DNA of 46,967 nt from Mesorhizobium sp. (GCF_004963255.1 NZ_SUGA01000019.1:1-46967); one strand, 5' to 3'; numbered from the stretch's first letter, positions 1-8,056 are shown. Notes: a model not told the origin generated them from the sequence alone. Numbers and translations: made by a program.

Positions 1-103
1 GGTAACTCCAGTCTCCTCGGTCCGGTCCGAATGGACAACCTCTCGAAAGCTCACATCTAGGTCGGTGAAACCTTCGGACGAAAGCCCGCGAGGCGGCTTC
101 GCG

Positions 104-134
104 AAAAAATGGCTCGCCTCTTTCGAGGCGAGCC
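104..134 (-). terminator. Rho-independent terminator-like hairpin
   Basis: A perfect 10-bp stem (GGCTCGCCTC, loop TTTC, GAGGCGAGCC) lies at 111-134. Read on the minus strand it is followed by a run of six T residues (plus-strand A-run at 104-109). No convincing minus-strand gene lies just to its right, so its transcript is unknown. It may serve a short untranslated RNA, or act in both directions. Confidence 0.5.
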
Positions 135-477
135 AAAAAGGGAGCCGGGCTTGAGGTCGGCCCCCATCCAGGTTGCCACCTGAATTTCAGACATGGTTAA
201 CGTAGCAGAGTGCGGAATTTATGCCACCGCGATCGCCGATCAGTCCCGCAAGCTTCGAATCCGCACAGCAGAGCAGGCCCTTTCGCCGATCGGGCGCCCA
301 CGAACCAGTGCGCCGAAAGCAATGCGCTTCAGCGTCCCGAATGCGGCTCGAGTTCGCGCAGTTGCGGCGGGCATTTGCGCCCGTTCGGAACCGGCCGGTG
401 GCGCCTTGCAAGCGCGCGGCATTTGGGCAATGCTCGGATTCGGGGAGTGGTTTCCGTAATTTCGGAAGCACGATTAC
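135..477. other. Intergenic stretch without a recognised gene
   Basis: Short open frames exist on the plus strand (for example from 193), but none has a good ribosome binding site or a recognisable protein. The stretch is GC-rich and I see no tRNA, repeat or clear promoter. It probably holds the leader of the J-domain gene that starts at 478. Confidence 0.4.
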
Positions 478-1020
478 ATGTTCACTGACTACTACGAAGT
501 TCTGGAAATAAGCCCGAACGCCAATTCTGAGACAATCGAGCGGATTTTCCGCTATTTTGCTATGCGCTATCATCCCGATAATCGGGAAACAGGCAATGAA
601 TCGCGCTTCAGCGAGATCGTCGAGGCCCACAATACGCTGCGGGATCCAGTCAAGCGGGCCCAGTACGACATTCTCTACCGCGAGCATCTGGGCCTTCGCC
701 AGGAACTCACGGATGGCGCGCGGGACGGCGGCGGCATCGCCAGGGATGCCGCCATCCAGGCCAATTTGCTGTCGCTTCTCTATGTGCGGCGCCGGCGCGA
801 CGTCAACAATCCGGGCATCGGCGACGATGAGCTCGAACGCCTGTCGGGCTGCCCGCGCGAGCACCTCGAATTCCACCTGTGGTACCTCAAGGCGAAGGGC
901 TTCATCGGCAGGACCGAGAACGGGACGTTCGCCATCACGGTCGAGGGCATCGACCACGCCGGGAGCAAACAAGGCCGGGACCGCCCGGACGCCACCCGCC
1001 TGCTCGATCACGCCGATTAG
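478..1020 (+). CDS. J-domain protein with C-terminal winged-helix-like region
   Basis: This 180-residue protein starts with a J-domain (about residues 3-67) carrying the diagnostic HPD tripeptide at 32-34, the loop that stimulates the ATPase of DnaK-type Hsp70. It lacks the Gly/Phe region, zinc-finger and C-terminal substrate domains of true DnaJ. Residues about 95-170 instead read like a winged-helix fold: a helical 'DDELERLSGCPREHLEFHLW' segment followed by a short hairpin (FIGRTENGTFAITVEG). By family logic it is a specialised co-chaperone that may bring DnaK to nucleic acid or a partner protein; that role is inference. It stands alone, and a small inverted repeat follows its stop. No strong ribosome binding site is visible. 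Confidence 0.85.
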   Translation: MFTDYYEVLEISPNANSETIERIFRYFAMRYHPDNRETGNESRFSEIVEAHNTLRDPVKRAQYDILYREHLGLRQELTDGARDGGGIARDAAIQANLLSLLYVRRRRDVNNPGIGDDELERLSGCPREHLEFHLWYLKAKGFIGRTENGTFAITVEGIDHAGSKQGRDRPDATRLLDHAD

Positions 1021-1021
1021 G

Positions 1022-1054
1022 GCGTTTCACCGTTTCAGGGAAAAGACGAAACGC
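1022..1054 (+). repeat. Inverted repeat just after the J-domain gene
   Basis: GCGTTTC (1022-1028) pairs with GAAACGC (1048-1054), starting two bases after the stop codon. A related CCGTTTCAC/GTGAAACGG hairpin follows the small gene at 2638. There is no T-run, so it is at best a weak or Rho-assisted terminator. Confidence 0.3.
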
Positions 1055-1433
1055 TGCATCTGTTCAATCGAACAAGGCCGAAGGTTGCGGCGAAGCCGCC
1101 GGGCCCGACCGTTCACTGGAACTGACTTCGGCCGGCTCCGTCCGGCATCAAAAGCCCGCCGACTGGTGCCTGAACCAGTGGCGGGCTCGATGAAGGAGCA
1201 GCTACATCCCGGGGGGAATCGACTGTCGTCTCCTGAACTCCCCATATCTGGGCTCGGTTCCGCGGGGGGAGCGGAGCCCGAACCATGCGCCATGGAGGGC
1301 AAGAACAGGGAGCGCAACGATGACATACGCGCTGTGCGTCGCCGAAGACAAGACGACTGAGGTCTGACACGCGGCCGAAATAGGCCCGGCCGGGCGCGCC
1401 GAAGAGAACGGCTTCACGCCGAGGCGGTGGCGG
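1055..1433. other. Gene-poor stretch with several strong hairpins
   Basis: No convincing protein gene is present. At 1153-1187 an imperfect hairpin pairs AGCCCGCC with GGCGGGCT around an inner CTGGT/ACCAG stem. Read on the minus strand it is followed by TTTT, like a terminator. A second inverted repeat (GGGCTC/GAGCCC) lies near 1249-1278. This density of structure would fit a minus-strand small RNA, but I recognise no known RNA family. Confidence 0.3.
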
Positions 1434-1464
1434 GCAAAAAAGCCGCCGGGCGAGGCCCGGCGGC
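1434..1464 (-). terminator. Rho-independent terminator
   Basis: A perfect 10-bp GC-rich stem (GCCGCCGGGC, loop, GCCCGGCGGC) at 1442-1464 is followed on the minus strand by six T residues (plus-strand A-run ending at 1441). It lies about 33 bases after the stop codon of the minus-strand exported-protein gene 1497-2273 and is its obvious terminator. Confidence 0.85.
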
Positions 1465-1496
1465 GTTTCGTCCACCTCTGGTCGGTTCGTTTGGAC

Positions 1497-2273
1497 TTAC
1501 GGCGTCGTCGTCGCTGCGGCGGCCTGGTCGATCTTGTCGGCAAGCACGCCCTTGGCCCAGTCCGTCACTTGCTGGTCGACCGGCTTGTTGGCCATGTCCT
1601 GCAGGGCTGCGTCGAGCGAGGCGTCGTCGGGGGCAGGCGCATTGTCAACCTCGGTCTGGGCATCCGCGACCGCCTGAGTGTCATCGGCGATGGCCGTGTT
1701 CTGGGTGCCGATCTGCGCGTTGACGTCGGCGATCTGCGCGGCCAGGGCCGCCTTCTCCTCGTCCGTCATGCTGGATTGGTCGATCGCATTCAGGTCGGCA
1801 AGCTGCTGATTGAGCGCGTCGAGCTGGGTCTGGTCGGCGGCCAGCTTGGCGTTTGCCGCGTCGAGCTTGGCCTGCGCGTTCTGAGCTGCCGCTGCCGCTG
1901 TCACATAGGCCTGGATGCCGGCGAACTTCTTGCTCTTGGAATTCATGTAGGCGTTAATGTTGCGCTGCAGGGAGTTCAGCCGGCCGAGCTTGGCGTGAAG
2001 GTTCTTTTCCTTCGGCGTGGCGGCCGTCGTCGTGTCGTCGGTCGAGCTGTCGTCGGCGCCCTTGTTGTGGCCGTGGGCAGAAGCCGACTTGCCGTGCTCT
2101 GCGCTGCTCTTGCCGTTGCCACCGGCATTGCCGCCGCCGTTTCCATTGCCGCCATTGCCATTGCCGCCGTGGTTGCCGCCATTGCCGCCGCCATGGCCGT
2201 TGCCGGCGAGCGCCGGGGCCGCCGCCAGCGCCAGAATGGCAAGGGACGCCAGAAGTGTCTTACGCAATGTCAT
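1497..2273 (-). CDS. Exported Gly/Asn-rich protein with helical coiled-coil C-terminus
   Basis: The 258-residue product begins with a typical Sec signal peptide (MTLRKTLLASL..., cleavage after ALA at about residue 23). A low-complexity segment of Gly, Asn and His (about 24-70) follows, then a Lys/Ser/Thr-rich linker. The rest is Ala/Gln/Asp-rich and helical (about 100-215), with heptad-like spacing that suggests a coiled coil. I place the start at 2273 because GGAG lies about 9 bases upstream of that ATG; an in-frame start 36 bases further upstream has no such support. No enzyme motif is visible. It is probably a periplasmic or cell-surface structural protein of unknown function, transcribed alone and ended by the hairpin at 1434-1464. 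Confidence 0.8.
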   Translation of the reverse strand: MTLRKTLLASLAILALAAAPALAGNGHGGGNGGNHGGNGNGGNGNGGGNAGGNGKSSAEHGKSASAHGHNKGADDSSTDDTTTAATPKEKNLHAKLGRLNSLQRNINAYMNSKSKKFAGIQAYVTAAAAAQNAQAKLDAANAKLAADQTQLDALNQQLADLNAIDQSSMTDEEKAALAAQIADVNAQIGTQNTAIADDTQAVADAQTEVDNAPAPDDASLDAALQDMANKPVDQQVTDWAKGVLADKIDQAAAATTTP

Positions 2274-2637
2274 TGTGCTTCTCCGCAGATGAATCTTCAC
2301 AGGGCCCAACCGCTAGGCAGCCTCATATGAGAATTTCCTAACGGCGTCGGATAAACTTTAGGCAATTGCGGTCGCCAAATGAGAGCATTGCGGCCATTGC
2401 GTTGCATTTTTCGCAAAAAGCCACACTAACTTATTGAAATGAAACAGAAATACAAAGGGCCGAGCGTGTTTGGGCCGTTTGGAACAATGAGGGCCCTTGT
2501 CTCGCCGGACCATGGTCCCAGGGGTCATTTGGGTACACGAAAAGTCCCGCAGATCGAGCACGTTCCGACCGTTGGAACACTCCTGCCCCGCCGGGATTAA
2601 ATGACTGAAGGGACGCTGCCCGAAAGGACCAATCGCC
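2274..2637. other. Divergent intergenic region between two exported-protein genes
   Basis: It separates two divergent genes for exported proteins and holds no gene. It contains a perfect 12-base palindrome GGACCATGGTCC (2507-2518) and the separate inverted repeat GTTCC-N7-GGAAC at 2562-2578. The part next to the minus-strand gene is AT-richer and probably holds its promoter. Confidence 0.45.
2562..2578. promoter_or_regulatory. Inverted repeat GTTCC-N7-GGAAC, possible operator
   Basis: This perfect 5-7-5 inverted repeat lies 60-76 bases upstream of the ATG at 2638, where a repressor or activator could control that gene. It is not a LexA box, because the second half is inverted rather than direct. 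The cognate protein is unknown. Confidence 0.3.
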
Positions 2638-2919
2638 ATGAAACGAATTCTTCTTGCCGCCGCCATGCTTGCTCTATCGGGGGGTCTGGCGACAGCGCAG
2701 TCGGGCACTTCGTCGGGTTCTTCATCCACGACGACGATGCCCAGCACCCAGGACACGGATCAGACCAAAACGAACTCGACCAATTCAAACTCGGCGAAGG
2801 ATTGCGCCCCCGGACAACAGACGACCGGAACCGCGAAGCAGGCGGCCCCTGGACAACAGGACACCAGCGCCAAATCGAACGCTCCCGGCCAGATGAAGAC
2901 GACGACGCAAGGCTGCTAG
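2638..2919 (+). CDS. Small exported protein with APGQ repeats
   Basis: A 93-residue protein with a clear Sec signal peptide (about residues 1-20, cleavage after ATA). A Ser/Thr/Asn/Gln-rich, apparently unstructured mature part follows. The tetrapeptide APGQ occurs three times (residues 57-60, 70-73, 82-85) about 12 residues apart. There are two cysteines, Cys56 and the second-to-last-block Cys93 at the very C-terminus, which could form a disulfide. The ATG is preceded by GAAAGGA. I know this kind only as a rhizobial exported orphan; the function is unknown. A hairpin follows at 2924-2948. Confidence 0.75.
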   Translation: MKRILLAAAMLALSGGLATAQSGTSSGSSSTTTMPSTQDTDQTKTNSTNSNSAKDCAPGQQTTGTAKQAAPGQQDTSAKSNAPGQMKTTTQGC

Positions 2920-2923
2920 TTCA

Positions 2924-2948
2924 CCGTTTCACGGAAAGGGTGAAACGG
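2924..2948 (+). terminator. Hairpin after the APGQ-repeat gene
   Basis: CCGTTTCAC (2924-2932) and GTGAAACGG (2940-2948) form a perfect 9-bp stem with a 7-base loop, five bases after the stop codon. Only a weak T-rich stretch follows. A further CCGTTTCAC at 2986-2994, at the end of the convergent gene, could pair with the same GTGAAACGG, so one element may serve both genes. Confidence 0.45.
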
Positions 2949-2989
2949 CTTGGCTCTTTGTCTTGACGCAAGTGCGACGGAAAGCCGTT

Positions 2990-3274
2990 TCACGCGGCTT
3001 CCACGTCGCCGGCGGTGTCCGGCGCCTCGGTCACGGTATCCGATTCCCCACCCGAGCCGCTTGGAGAGAGCACCGTCAGGTCCATGCGGGCGATGCGGGA
3101 CGCGGCTTTTCCTTGCGCGTTCGGCTCGTCCGCATCCGTCCCGGAGACCGAGGCCTTTGCAAGGTGGCCGACGCTTTCCGCGCTCTTGCCGGGGAAGGTT
3201 TCCGACGATCCCTGAGGTTTGCTCGAATGATGCACGACGCCAGCGGAATGCTGGCTTCCGACGGGGGAGGTCAT
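2990..3274 (-). CDS. Small hydrophilic orphan protein
   Basis: A 94-residue, Ser/Gly/Ala-rich, hydrophilic protein with no signal peptide, membrane segment or known motif. The start at 3274 is chosen because AGGAG lies 10 bases upstream; a longer frame to 3313 lacks this. The sequence looks largely disordered. It is convergent with the APGQ-repeat gene and stands alone. Its reality rests on the ribosome binding site and high-GC frame; the function is unknown. Confidence 0.5.
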   Translation of the reverse strand: MTSPVGSQHSAGVVHHSSKPQGSSETFPGKSAESVGHLAKASVSGTDADEPNAQGKAASRIARMDLTVLSPSGSGGESDTVTEAPDTAGDVEAA

Positions 3275-3451
3275 TGCTGCGCTCCTGATAGGACGACGGC
3301 AAATCGCTAGCATTCCTGGCTGGCGTGAAGCTTGCGACTTTAGCGATTGCTAAGATGATGCGTCGACCGGCCGGAGCGGATGGGACGGCACTTATGCCGC
3401 CGGCCCGTCACCACCCGGCGACGGTTCTATCTCCGGTTTGCCTGTGCCGTT

Positions 3452-3823
3452 CTAGCCGCCGACCAGCGGCACGGTCACGGATGTCGTGTAGTTGATCGGA
3501 TAATCGCTGAAATAGGGGAAGTTGATGACGAAGGCGTAGCTGGCGTTGACATGGGCCATGCGGAAGCCGCCGCTCGCCGGATCCGTGACGATGGTGACGT
3601 TTACATTCTGAAGGCCAAGCGCCTTCAGCTTCTGCGTGGCGACCGCCTGGATGTCGGCCTGCGTCAGTGTGTTGTTGAGCTGCAGCGAGCGCGCCGAGGC
3701 CTCCAGCGCATAGCGCACGCTGGAGGTGGTGTTCATCGACCAGCCGAAGGCGAAGATTCCGAACAAGAGCATGATCAGGACAGGCGCGATCAGCGCGAAT
3801 TCAATGCCGCTTCCGCCCGACAC
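3452..3823 (-). CDS. TadE-like minor pilin, uncertain start
   Basis: The product has the hallmark of Tad-pilus pseudopilins: a prepilin-peptidase-like site (G followed by GSGIEF, Glu at +5), then a hydrophobic helix ('FALIAPVLIMLLFGIFAFGW') and a short extracytoplasmic domain. It is the third gene of a minus-strand tad block, after TadG-like and TadE-like genes. The start is problematic. The only in-frame start near the motif is the GTG at 3823, without a ribosome binding site. A better-placed GTG at 3858 (AGGAG upstream) is one base out of frame, and inserting one C/G in the CCC/GGG runs would give the expected N-terminus. A one-base indel, natural or from sequencing, is therefore suspected. 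Confidence 0.75.
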   Translation of the reverse strand: MSGGSGIEFALIAPVLIMLLFGIFAFGWSMNTTSSVRYALEASARSLQLNNTLTQADIQAVATQKLKALGLQNVNVTIVTDPASGGFRMAHVNASYAFVINFPYFSDYPINYTTSVTVPLVGG

Positions 3824-3884
3824 GTCGCCGGCGAATGCCCAGGGCCGCCGGGTCCCACCGCCGCGCGCTTCTCCTGAAACTGCC

Positions 3885-4325
3885 CTAGCGGACACGGACC
3901 ACCTGCAAATGACCGAGCGTGGTGTTGTCCGGGTAAGGGCCGAAGGTGAAGGGTGGGATCCAGGTGCCGGTCGCCTGGATCTGGACATAGACAGACGGCG
4001 CTTTCGAGCCGCTGCACAGGGTTGAAGCATCGACGATGGTCGTTCCACATTGGTAGATGCGGCTGATAACGACCTGGGCATCGGAAGGCTTGTTTTCCCA
4101 GCTCGCCAGCGCGGCGGCCTGGATCGCCGTGTCGTCGGAGGATCCGGCCATCACGAGGTTGGCGGCCGTCTTCACGCCGGCGCGCATCGACATCGAGCTG
4201 GTGACATAGGACCAGCCGTCAAAGGTACCAAGCAACGCCGCGCAGAGGACCGGCAAGACTAAAGCGAGCTCCACCGCGGCGATGCCGTCGCGGTCTTTAC
4301 CGAAACGGGTTATCGGCAGCCCCAT
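3885..4325 (-). CDS. TadE-like pilus assembly protein
   Basis: The 146-residue protein shows a class III prepilin-type N-terminus: basic leader, Gly14, then IAAVEL with Glu at +5, then a hydrophobic helix (about 19-37). The remaining region contains a Cys pair (about residues 92 and 103) that could form a disulfide outside the membrane. This is the TadE signature of Flp/Tad pili; such pseudopilins are processed by the prepilin peptidase and help assemble the pilus. The ATG lies five bases after the stop of the upstream TadG-like gene, so the two are almost certainly cotranscribed. No secretion ATPase or platform gene is in the window, so the main tad/cpa cluster must be elsewhere. Confidence 0.88.
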   Translation of the reverse strand: MGLPITRFGKDRDGIAAVELALVLPVLCAALLGTFDGWSYVTSSMSMRAGVKTAANLVMAGSSDDTAIQAAALASWENKPSDAQVVISRIYQCGTTIVDASTLCSGSKAPSVYVQIQATGTWIPPFTFGPYPDNTTLGHLQVVRVR

Positions 4326-4330
4326 GACCG

Positions 4331-5632
4331 CTACTCGACGACCGCAACCGACTGCGCCGCCGGAATGTCCTTCATTCCGAGACTCGAGCAGTCCTGGTTG
4401 ATTGTCGAATTGCCCGACCACTGGATGGTATCGGCGACGACCTGGGTGCAGCCGTTCACGCCCGAGAAATTGCCAAGATAATTGACCTGCTGCTTTGGAA
4501 AATAGATGGCGCCGGTCAACAACGAGTCCGCGGTGCCGTTGAAAGTGCTCTGCGCCGCAGTGCCCGTCCTGTCGCCGTAGAACAGCAAGCCCGAATAGGT
4601 GCCGGAGGTCGGCGCGCTCAATGTCACCGTGGCGTTGCCATTCATGCTGACGGTGTTGCTGCCGGACATGAAGATGGTGACCCCGCTGCCAACAACGACG
4701 GCGTTGGCGTTGATCTTCATATTGCCCTGAACGACATAGACCCCGGGAGAAAGTGTGACAACGCCGTTGAGGCTCATGCCGCTGCAATAGGTGCCGGGCT
4801 GCAGCGTCTGCGCTGTCTTGTTGCCGTTGACGTTCTTGCATGGGTTGGTGGCCGCGGGCGCCGGCACGCTGGAGAAGGGATCGGACGCCGGCAGGGCCTG
4901 GGTGATAGGCGATTTGCAGACCGTAGGGTCCATGGTCACCACATTGTTCAGCACAACGCCACCGGCAGTAATCAGGCAATCGGTCTGCAGCCCTGCCGAG
5001 CCCTGCACCTTGATGGAGTCACTGGCGATCGAATCCGACATGACCGAACAGCCGGTAAACTTGACGCTCGTGCTGCCGGAAAACAGCGCCGCCTGCGAGG
5101 CCGAGGGATTGAGCGCCAGCACGCAGGCCTTCGAAGCGTCGGTGATCAGCGCGACCGCCCTCGCCTGTTCCGGCACCTTCGTCTGGGTGAAGATGGAGGT
5201 GAATATCCGGTCGAGATTCTGGCTGAGGATCACCTCCACTGCCTTATTGGCCGTGTTTGGGCCAGAGCTGGGCGGTGTGTTGACGACGATGGTGCCGCCG
5301 CCCAGCCCGTTCGAGGTCGCCGACGAGGTGGCGGCCGCGGTGATGGTCGCCGTGTCGGATCCCTGGATCTTTTCCAGCGCGCCCGCATAGGCGGCCGCGT
5401 CCGCGATCGCCTGCAGCTTCAGACTCGAATAATACCAGTAGGACGTCTCGACACCGAGCCCCGCGCCGCCGACGACGATCGGCAGGGTGAACGCGAAGAT
5501 GGTCGCGACATTGCCGCCCTTGCCTTCGCAAAAGCGTCGAATGAAGCGCCGGAAAAACAGATGTTTCAAGAACCGACCTGAAGAGGCCATGGCCGAGCGC
5601 GCCCAAGATATCCCAGCCATCACGTCAATCAT
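4331..5632 (-). CDS. TadG-like pilus assembly protein
   Basis: A 433-residue protein with a basic leader, a TadE/G-type hydrophobic segment (about residues 41-60, NVATIFAFTLPIVVGG...), an Ala-rich helix ('LQAIADAAAYAGALE') typical of TadG, and a long extracytoplasmic beta-rich region. That region has paired Cys and phrases such as ACVLALN, SPGVYVV and GVTIFMSG. The same phrases occur in the divergent gene at 5872, so the two are paralogues. It heads the minus-strand tad block and is probably anchored in the inner membrane with its body in the periplasm. Met1, Met5 and Met15 are all possible starts and none has a clear ribosome binding site. Confidence 0.85.
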   Translation of the reverse strand: MIDVMAGISWARSAMASSGRFLKHLFFRRFIRRFCEGKGGNVATIFAFTLPIVVGGAGLGVETSYWYYSSLKLQAIADAAAYAGALEKIQGSDTATITAAATSSATSNGLGGGTIVVNTPPSSGPNTANKAVEVILSQNLDRIFTSIFTQTKVPEQARAVALITDASKACVLALNPSASQAALFSGSTSVKFTGCSVMSDSIASDSIKVQGSAGLQTDCLITAGGVVLNNVVTMDPTVCKSPITQALPASDPFSSVPAPAATNPCKNVNGNKTAQTLQPGTYCSGMSLNGVVTLSPGVYVVQGNMKINANAVVVGSGVTIFMSGSNTVSMNGNATVTLSAPTSGTYSGLLFYGDRTGTAAQSTFNGTADSLLTGAIYFPKQQVNYLGNFSGVNGCTQVVADTIQWSGNSTINQDCSSLGMKDIPAAQSVAVVE

Positions 5633-5739
5633 TGCCGTATGAACGAATGCCTAATTATTTCGGTCGAGTTGAGCCGGTAGGACCGCAGCGGGACGCCGCC
5701 TCCAACTTACGCCGCCCGTCCTCAGACTTAAGGCTTATC

Positions 5740-5758
5740 CACCTTAGGACTTAAGGTG
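5740..5758. promoter_or_regulatory. Operator-like inverted repeat between divergent tad genes
   Basis: CACCTTA-N5-TAAGGTG forms a perfect 7-5-7 inverted repeat. The 9-mer GACTTAAGG occurs at 5725-5733 and again at 5748-5756, so direct and inverted repeats overlap. The site lies in the 239-base region between the two divergent TadG-like genes, which is AT-richer toward 5760-5815. It could bind a regulator controlling both directions; the regulator is unknown. Confidence 0.45.
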
Positions 5759-5871
5759 TAACTATCGGTAGAACCTAATATTTTAGCACTTTCTGCATTT
5801 TAACTTTTTTGGAAATCGCCCGTAGAGACGGCACGCATATCACTCTGTGAAATACGACAGGGGCGGGCGCC

Positions 5872-7089
5872 ATGCTTGGACGGTTTTGGGTTTCGAAGCG
5901 CGGCAACTTCGCGGTCGCGACCGCGATTGCCATGGTGCCGCTGATGCTTGGTGTGGCAGCTTCGATCGACCTGATCGGCACCAGCGACGACGCCGCCCAG
6001 CTGCAGAATTCGCTCGACGCCGCCAGCATCGCGATGGGCACCAAATACCAGCCGGGCATGTCGGTGGCCGACCTGCGGCAACTCGGCCAGACCTTCTTCA
6101 CGGCCAATATGAGCGCCGCCGACGCGCAGGAGCTGTCGGGCAGCCTCGCCGCCTTCCAGGCTGCCGCCAGCGGCGATCCGGGCGCCTACTTCATCACGGC
6201 ATCGTCGAGCATCAGCCGGCCGGCCTTCCTCGCCGCCATGCCGGCCTGGCAGGCGACGCGGACCGCCTCGGTCAAGATAAAGCCCGGCGCGCAGGCCTGC
6301 GTGCTGGCGCTCAATCAGCATGCCGACAACGCGGTCAACCTGCAGGGCTCGACCAATGTGGCGATGGCCGGCTGCGTGATCGCGGCCAATTCGGACGCCG
6401 CCGACTCCGTCAACCGCGGCGGCTCGGCGGTCGTCAGCGCCGGCTGCGTTTCGACGGTCGGCGCCACGCAAGGGTTGACGCCGCCCAGCGCCACACTTTC
6501 CTGCGGCACGCCGCATGAGAACCAGTACGCCTCGTTCGATCCGCTGGCCGACGTCGTTCCGCCCGCCTTCACGCTCTGCCTGCCGGTGCCCAACGGCAAG
6601 ACAATAACGCTCTCGCCGGGTACCTATTGCGACAAGACCCTGTCGGGAAAGATCACCCTCAATCCGGGCACCTACATCATGCGCAACGTCGTCATAAAGC
6701 CGGGCGGCAATGGCAGCCTGAGCGGCCAGGGCGTGACGATCTTCCTGATGGAGAACTCGCAGCTCTACATCAATGCCAACGAGCAGGTGAACCTCTCGCC
6801 GCCTACGATCGGCCCCTATGCCGGCATCACCATCTACCAGGCGCATGGCAACACACAGGCGCTGACGCTGAACGGCGGATCCGGCTCGCTGATCAGCGGT
6901 TTCATCTACGCTCCGGACGCCGCCATCACCTATACCGGAAATTCGGACATGAGCGCCCAGGGCAGTTGCCTGCGGCTGGTGGGCGACACCGTGACGATGA
7001 CGGGAAACTCGGCGGTGAAGTCGGACTGCACGGCCGAACTGGGGAACCGGGAAATGTATGCGGGCCGCATGATCACCCTGGCGAAGTAA
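5872..7089 (+). CDS. TadG-like pilus assembly protein (second copy)
   Basis: A 405-residue paralogue of the divergent TadG-like protein. It has a short basic leader and a hydrophobic segment (about residues 11-32), then an Ala/Asp-rich helix ('LQNSLDAASIAMG') and a Cys-containing beta-rich body with ACVLALN, LSPGTYC, NPGTYI and GVTIFLMENS. It lacks the von Willebrand A domain of the largest TadG proteins. It is the only plus-strand tad gene here. The start at 5872 follows 'GGGGCGGGCGCC', a modest ribosome binding site. It is probably an inner-membrane-anchored Tad accessory protein. Confidence 0.85.
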   Translation: MLGRFWVSKRGNFAVATAIAMVPLMLGVAASIDLIGTSDDAAQLQNSLDAASIAMGTKYQPGMSVADLRQLGQTFFTANMSAADAQELSGSLAAFQAAASGDPGAYFITASSSISRPAFLAAMPAWQATRTASVKIKPGAQACVLALNQHADNAVNLQGSTNVAMAGCVIAANSDAADSVNRGGSAVVSAGCVSTVGATQGLTPPSATLSCGTPHENQYASFDPLADVVPPAFTLCLPVPNGKTITLSPGTYCDKTLSGKITLNPGTYIMRNVVIKPGGNGSLSGQGVTIFLMENSQLYINANEQVNLSPPTIGPYAGITIYQAHGNTQALTLNGGSGSLISGFIYAPDAAITYTGNSDMSAQGSCLRLVGDTVTMTGNSAVKSDCTAELGNREMYAGRMITLAK

Positions 7090-7170
7090 GACGGAAAGCG
7101 GCAGCGGCTCGCAAGGGCCGCGATGACCGGTCTCCCTGGCGGGAACCGGCGGCCAGGCCGCCGCGCCGAA

Positions 7171-7401
7171 TTACGAGATGATGTCGGCGCCCGGCTGCTC
7201 GTCGAAGAGCACCGCGCAGCCGCGCTCAAGCGCAACCTGCGTCAAGGCGCTGGTCGCATCCTCGTCCGACGAGACGAAATCGCCGGTCAGCACGCGCAGT
7301 TCCTCAACGGCCCTCGACATCGGCACCACGCGCCCGGCCGAACGGTCGCTCACGCATGCGTCGATGACGCACAGAAGATCGATGAGTTCGAAATGATCCA
7401 T
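7171..7401 (-). CDS. Small conserved-looking orphan protein
   Basis: A 76-residue soluble protein (begins MDHFELIDLL) without signal peptide or membrane segment. It appears to mix helices and strands and ends in an acidic region. The start at 7401 has GGAGG eight bases upstream, a better choice than an in-frame start 21 bases earlier. I do not recognise the family. It lies convergent to the second TadG-like gene without an evident link. Confidence 0.6.
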   Translation of the reverse strand: MDHFELIDLLCVIDACVSDRSAGRVVPMSRAVEELRVLTGDFVSSDEDATSALTQVALERGCAVLFDEQPGADIIS

Positions 7402-7472
7402 GGCGGCCTCCGCTGCGGCCATCCCTTCGCCCTGTCAACGGCGTGTGGCGCGGACTGGTTCCCAGGCCGGCT

Positions 7473-7706
7473 TCATCCCTGCGGCCTTGCCGGCGCGAGC
7501 TTGAGGTCGAAGCGGGCCGGCAGGCATGGCTCGACACAGGCCTTGCGCACCGATCCGGTTGCCATGCTGTCGATTGGAAGAAGGACTATCATCTGAGCAT
7601 GGCGTTGCGGCCAGAACGGCCTGCCGAAGAGAAGGAAGACGCCGCCGATCAACACCGCCAGGAGCAGCGCCGCAAACAGGTTCGCGATCATATTGCCGGG
7701 TTGCAC
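7473..7706 (-). CDS. Small single-pass membrane protein
   Basis: A predicted 77-residue protein with one strong membrane helix near the N-terminus (IANLFAALLLAVLIGGVFLLF) followed by a basic tail with two cysteines (CVEPC). A GTG at 7706 lies nine bases after GGAG and is the likely start; two TTG codons just upstream are too close to that site. The function is unknown. It lies 71 bases upstream of the orphan gene ending at 7171, in the same direction. Confidence 0.45.
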   Translation of the reverse strand: MQPGNMIANLFAALLLAVLIGGVFLLFGRPFWPQRHAQMIVLLPIDSMATGSVRKACVEPCLPARFDLKLAPARPQG

Positions 7707-8056
7707 GGCCAACAACTCCAGGAGCGATTGAAGGGAAAGGCGTGCCCGTCATATCGCAGGAATGGCGGGCACGCTTCGGTCGACCGCCGATGAAGGGACT
7801 TTGTCCGGCGGCTTGCTAACCAAATGCATTGATGGCGCTGTTGTTTCTTGAAAACCGGCGGCTCGGGCCTCTGCGTTCGGCGGCTGAGACTTCAGTCTGA
7901 AAACGGCCTCGGACCGTCGCCCAAGGGCCGGACAATTGCTTTCGGCTGTCGTTGCCCGGCCATCAAAATCGGCGAAAAGAGAAAAAACACGGCCTGCTGA
8001 CGGGTCCGCCTTTTTGACTGGCCGTTCCAACTGCTCCTTCCAAATTCAAGGTAGAA
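7707..8056. other. Intergenic stretch with one strong hairpin
   Basis: Open frames here look like chance products of high GC. One perfect inverted repeat is visible: CGTGCCCG (7741-7748) with CGGGCACG (7766-7773). No T-run flanks it, so I do not call it a terminator. I see nothing else. Confidence 0.35.

Noticed and set aside
1..60. Possible C-terminal end of a plus-strand gene at the left edge
   Set aside because: One frame is open to a TAG at 58-60, but nineteen codons with no motif are not enough evidence.
193..459. Plus-strand open frame of 88 codons
   Set aside because: Overlaps other frames of similar length with no ribosome binding site or recognisable motif.
7749..8030. Minus-strand open frame of 93 codons
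   Set aside because: No ribosome binding site, no recognisable domain, and low-complexity composition.
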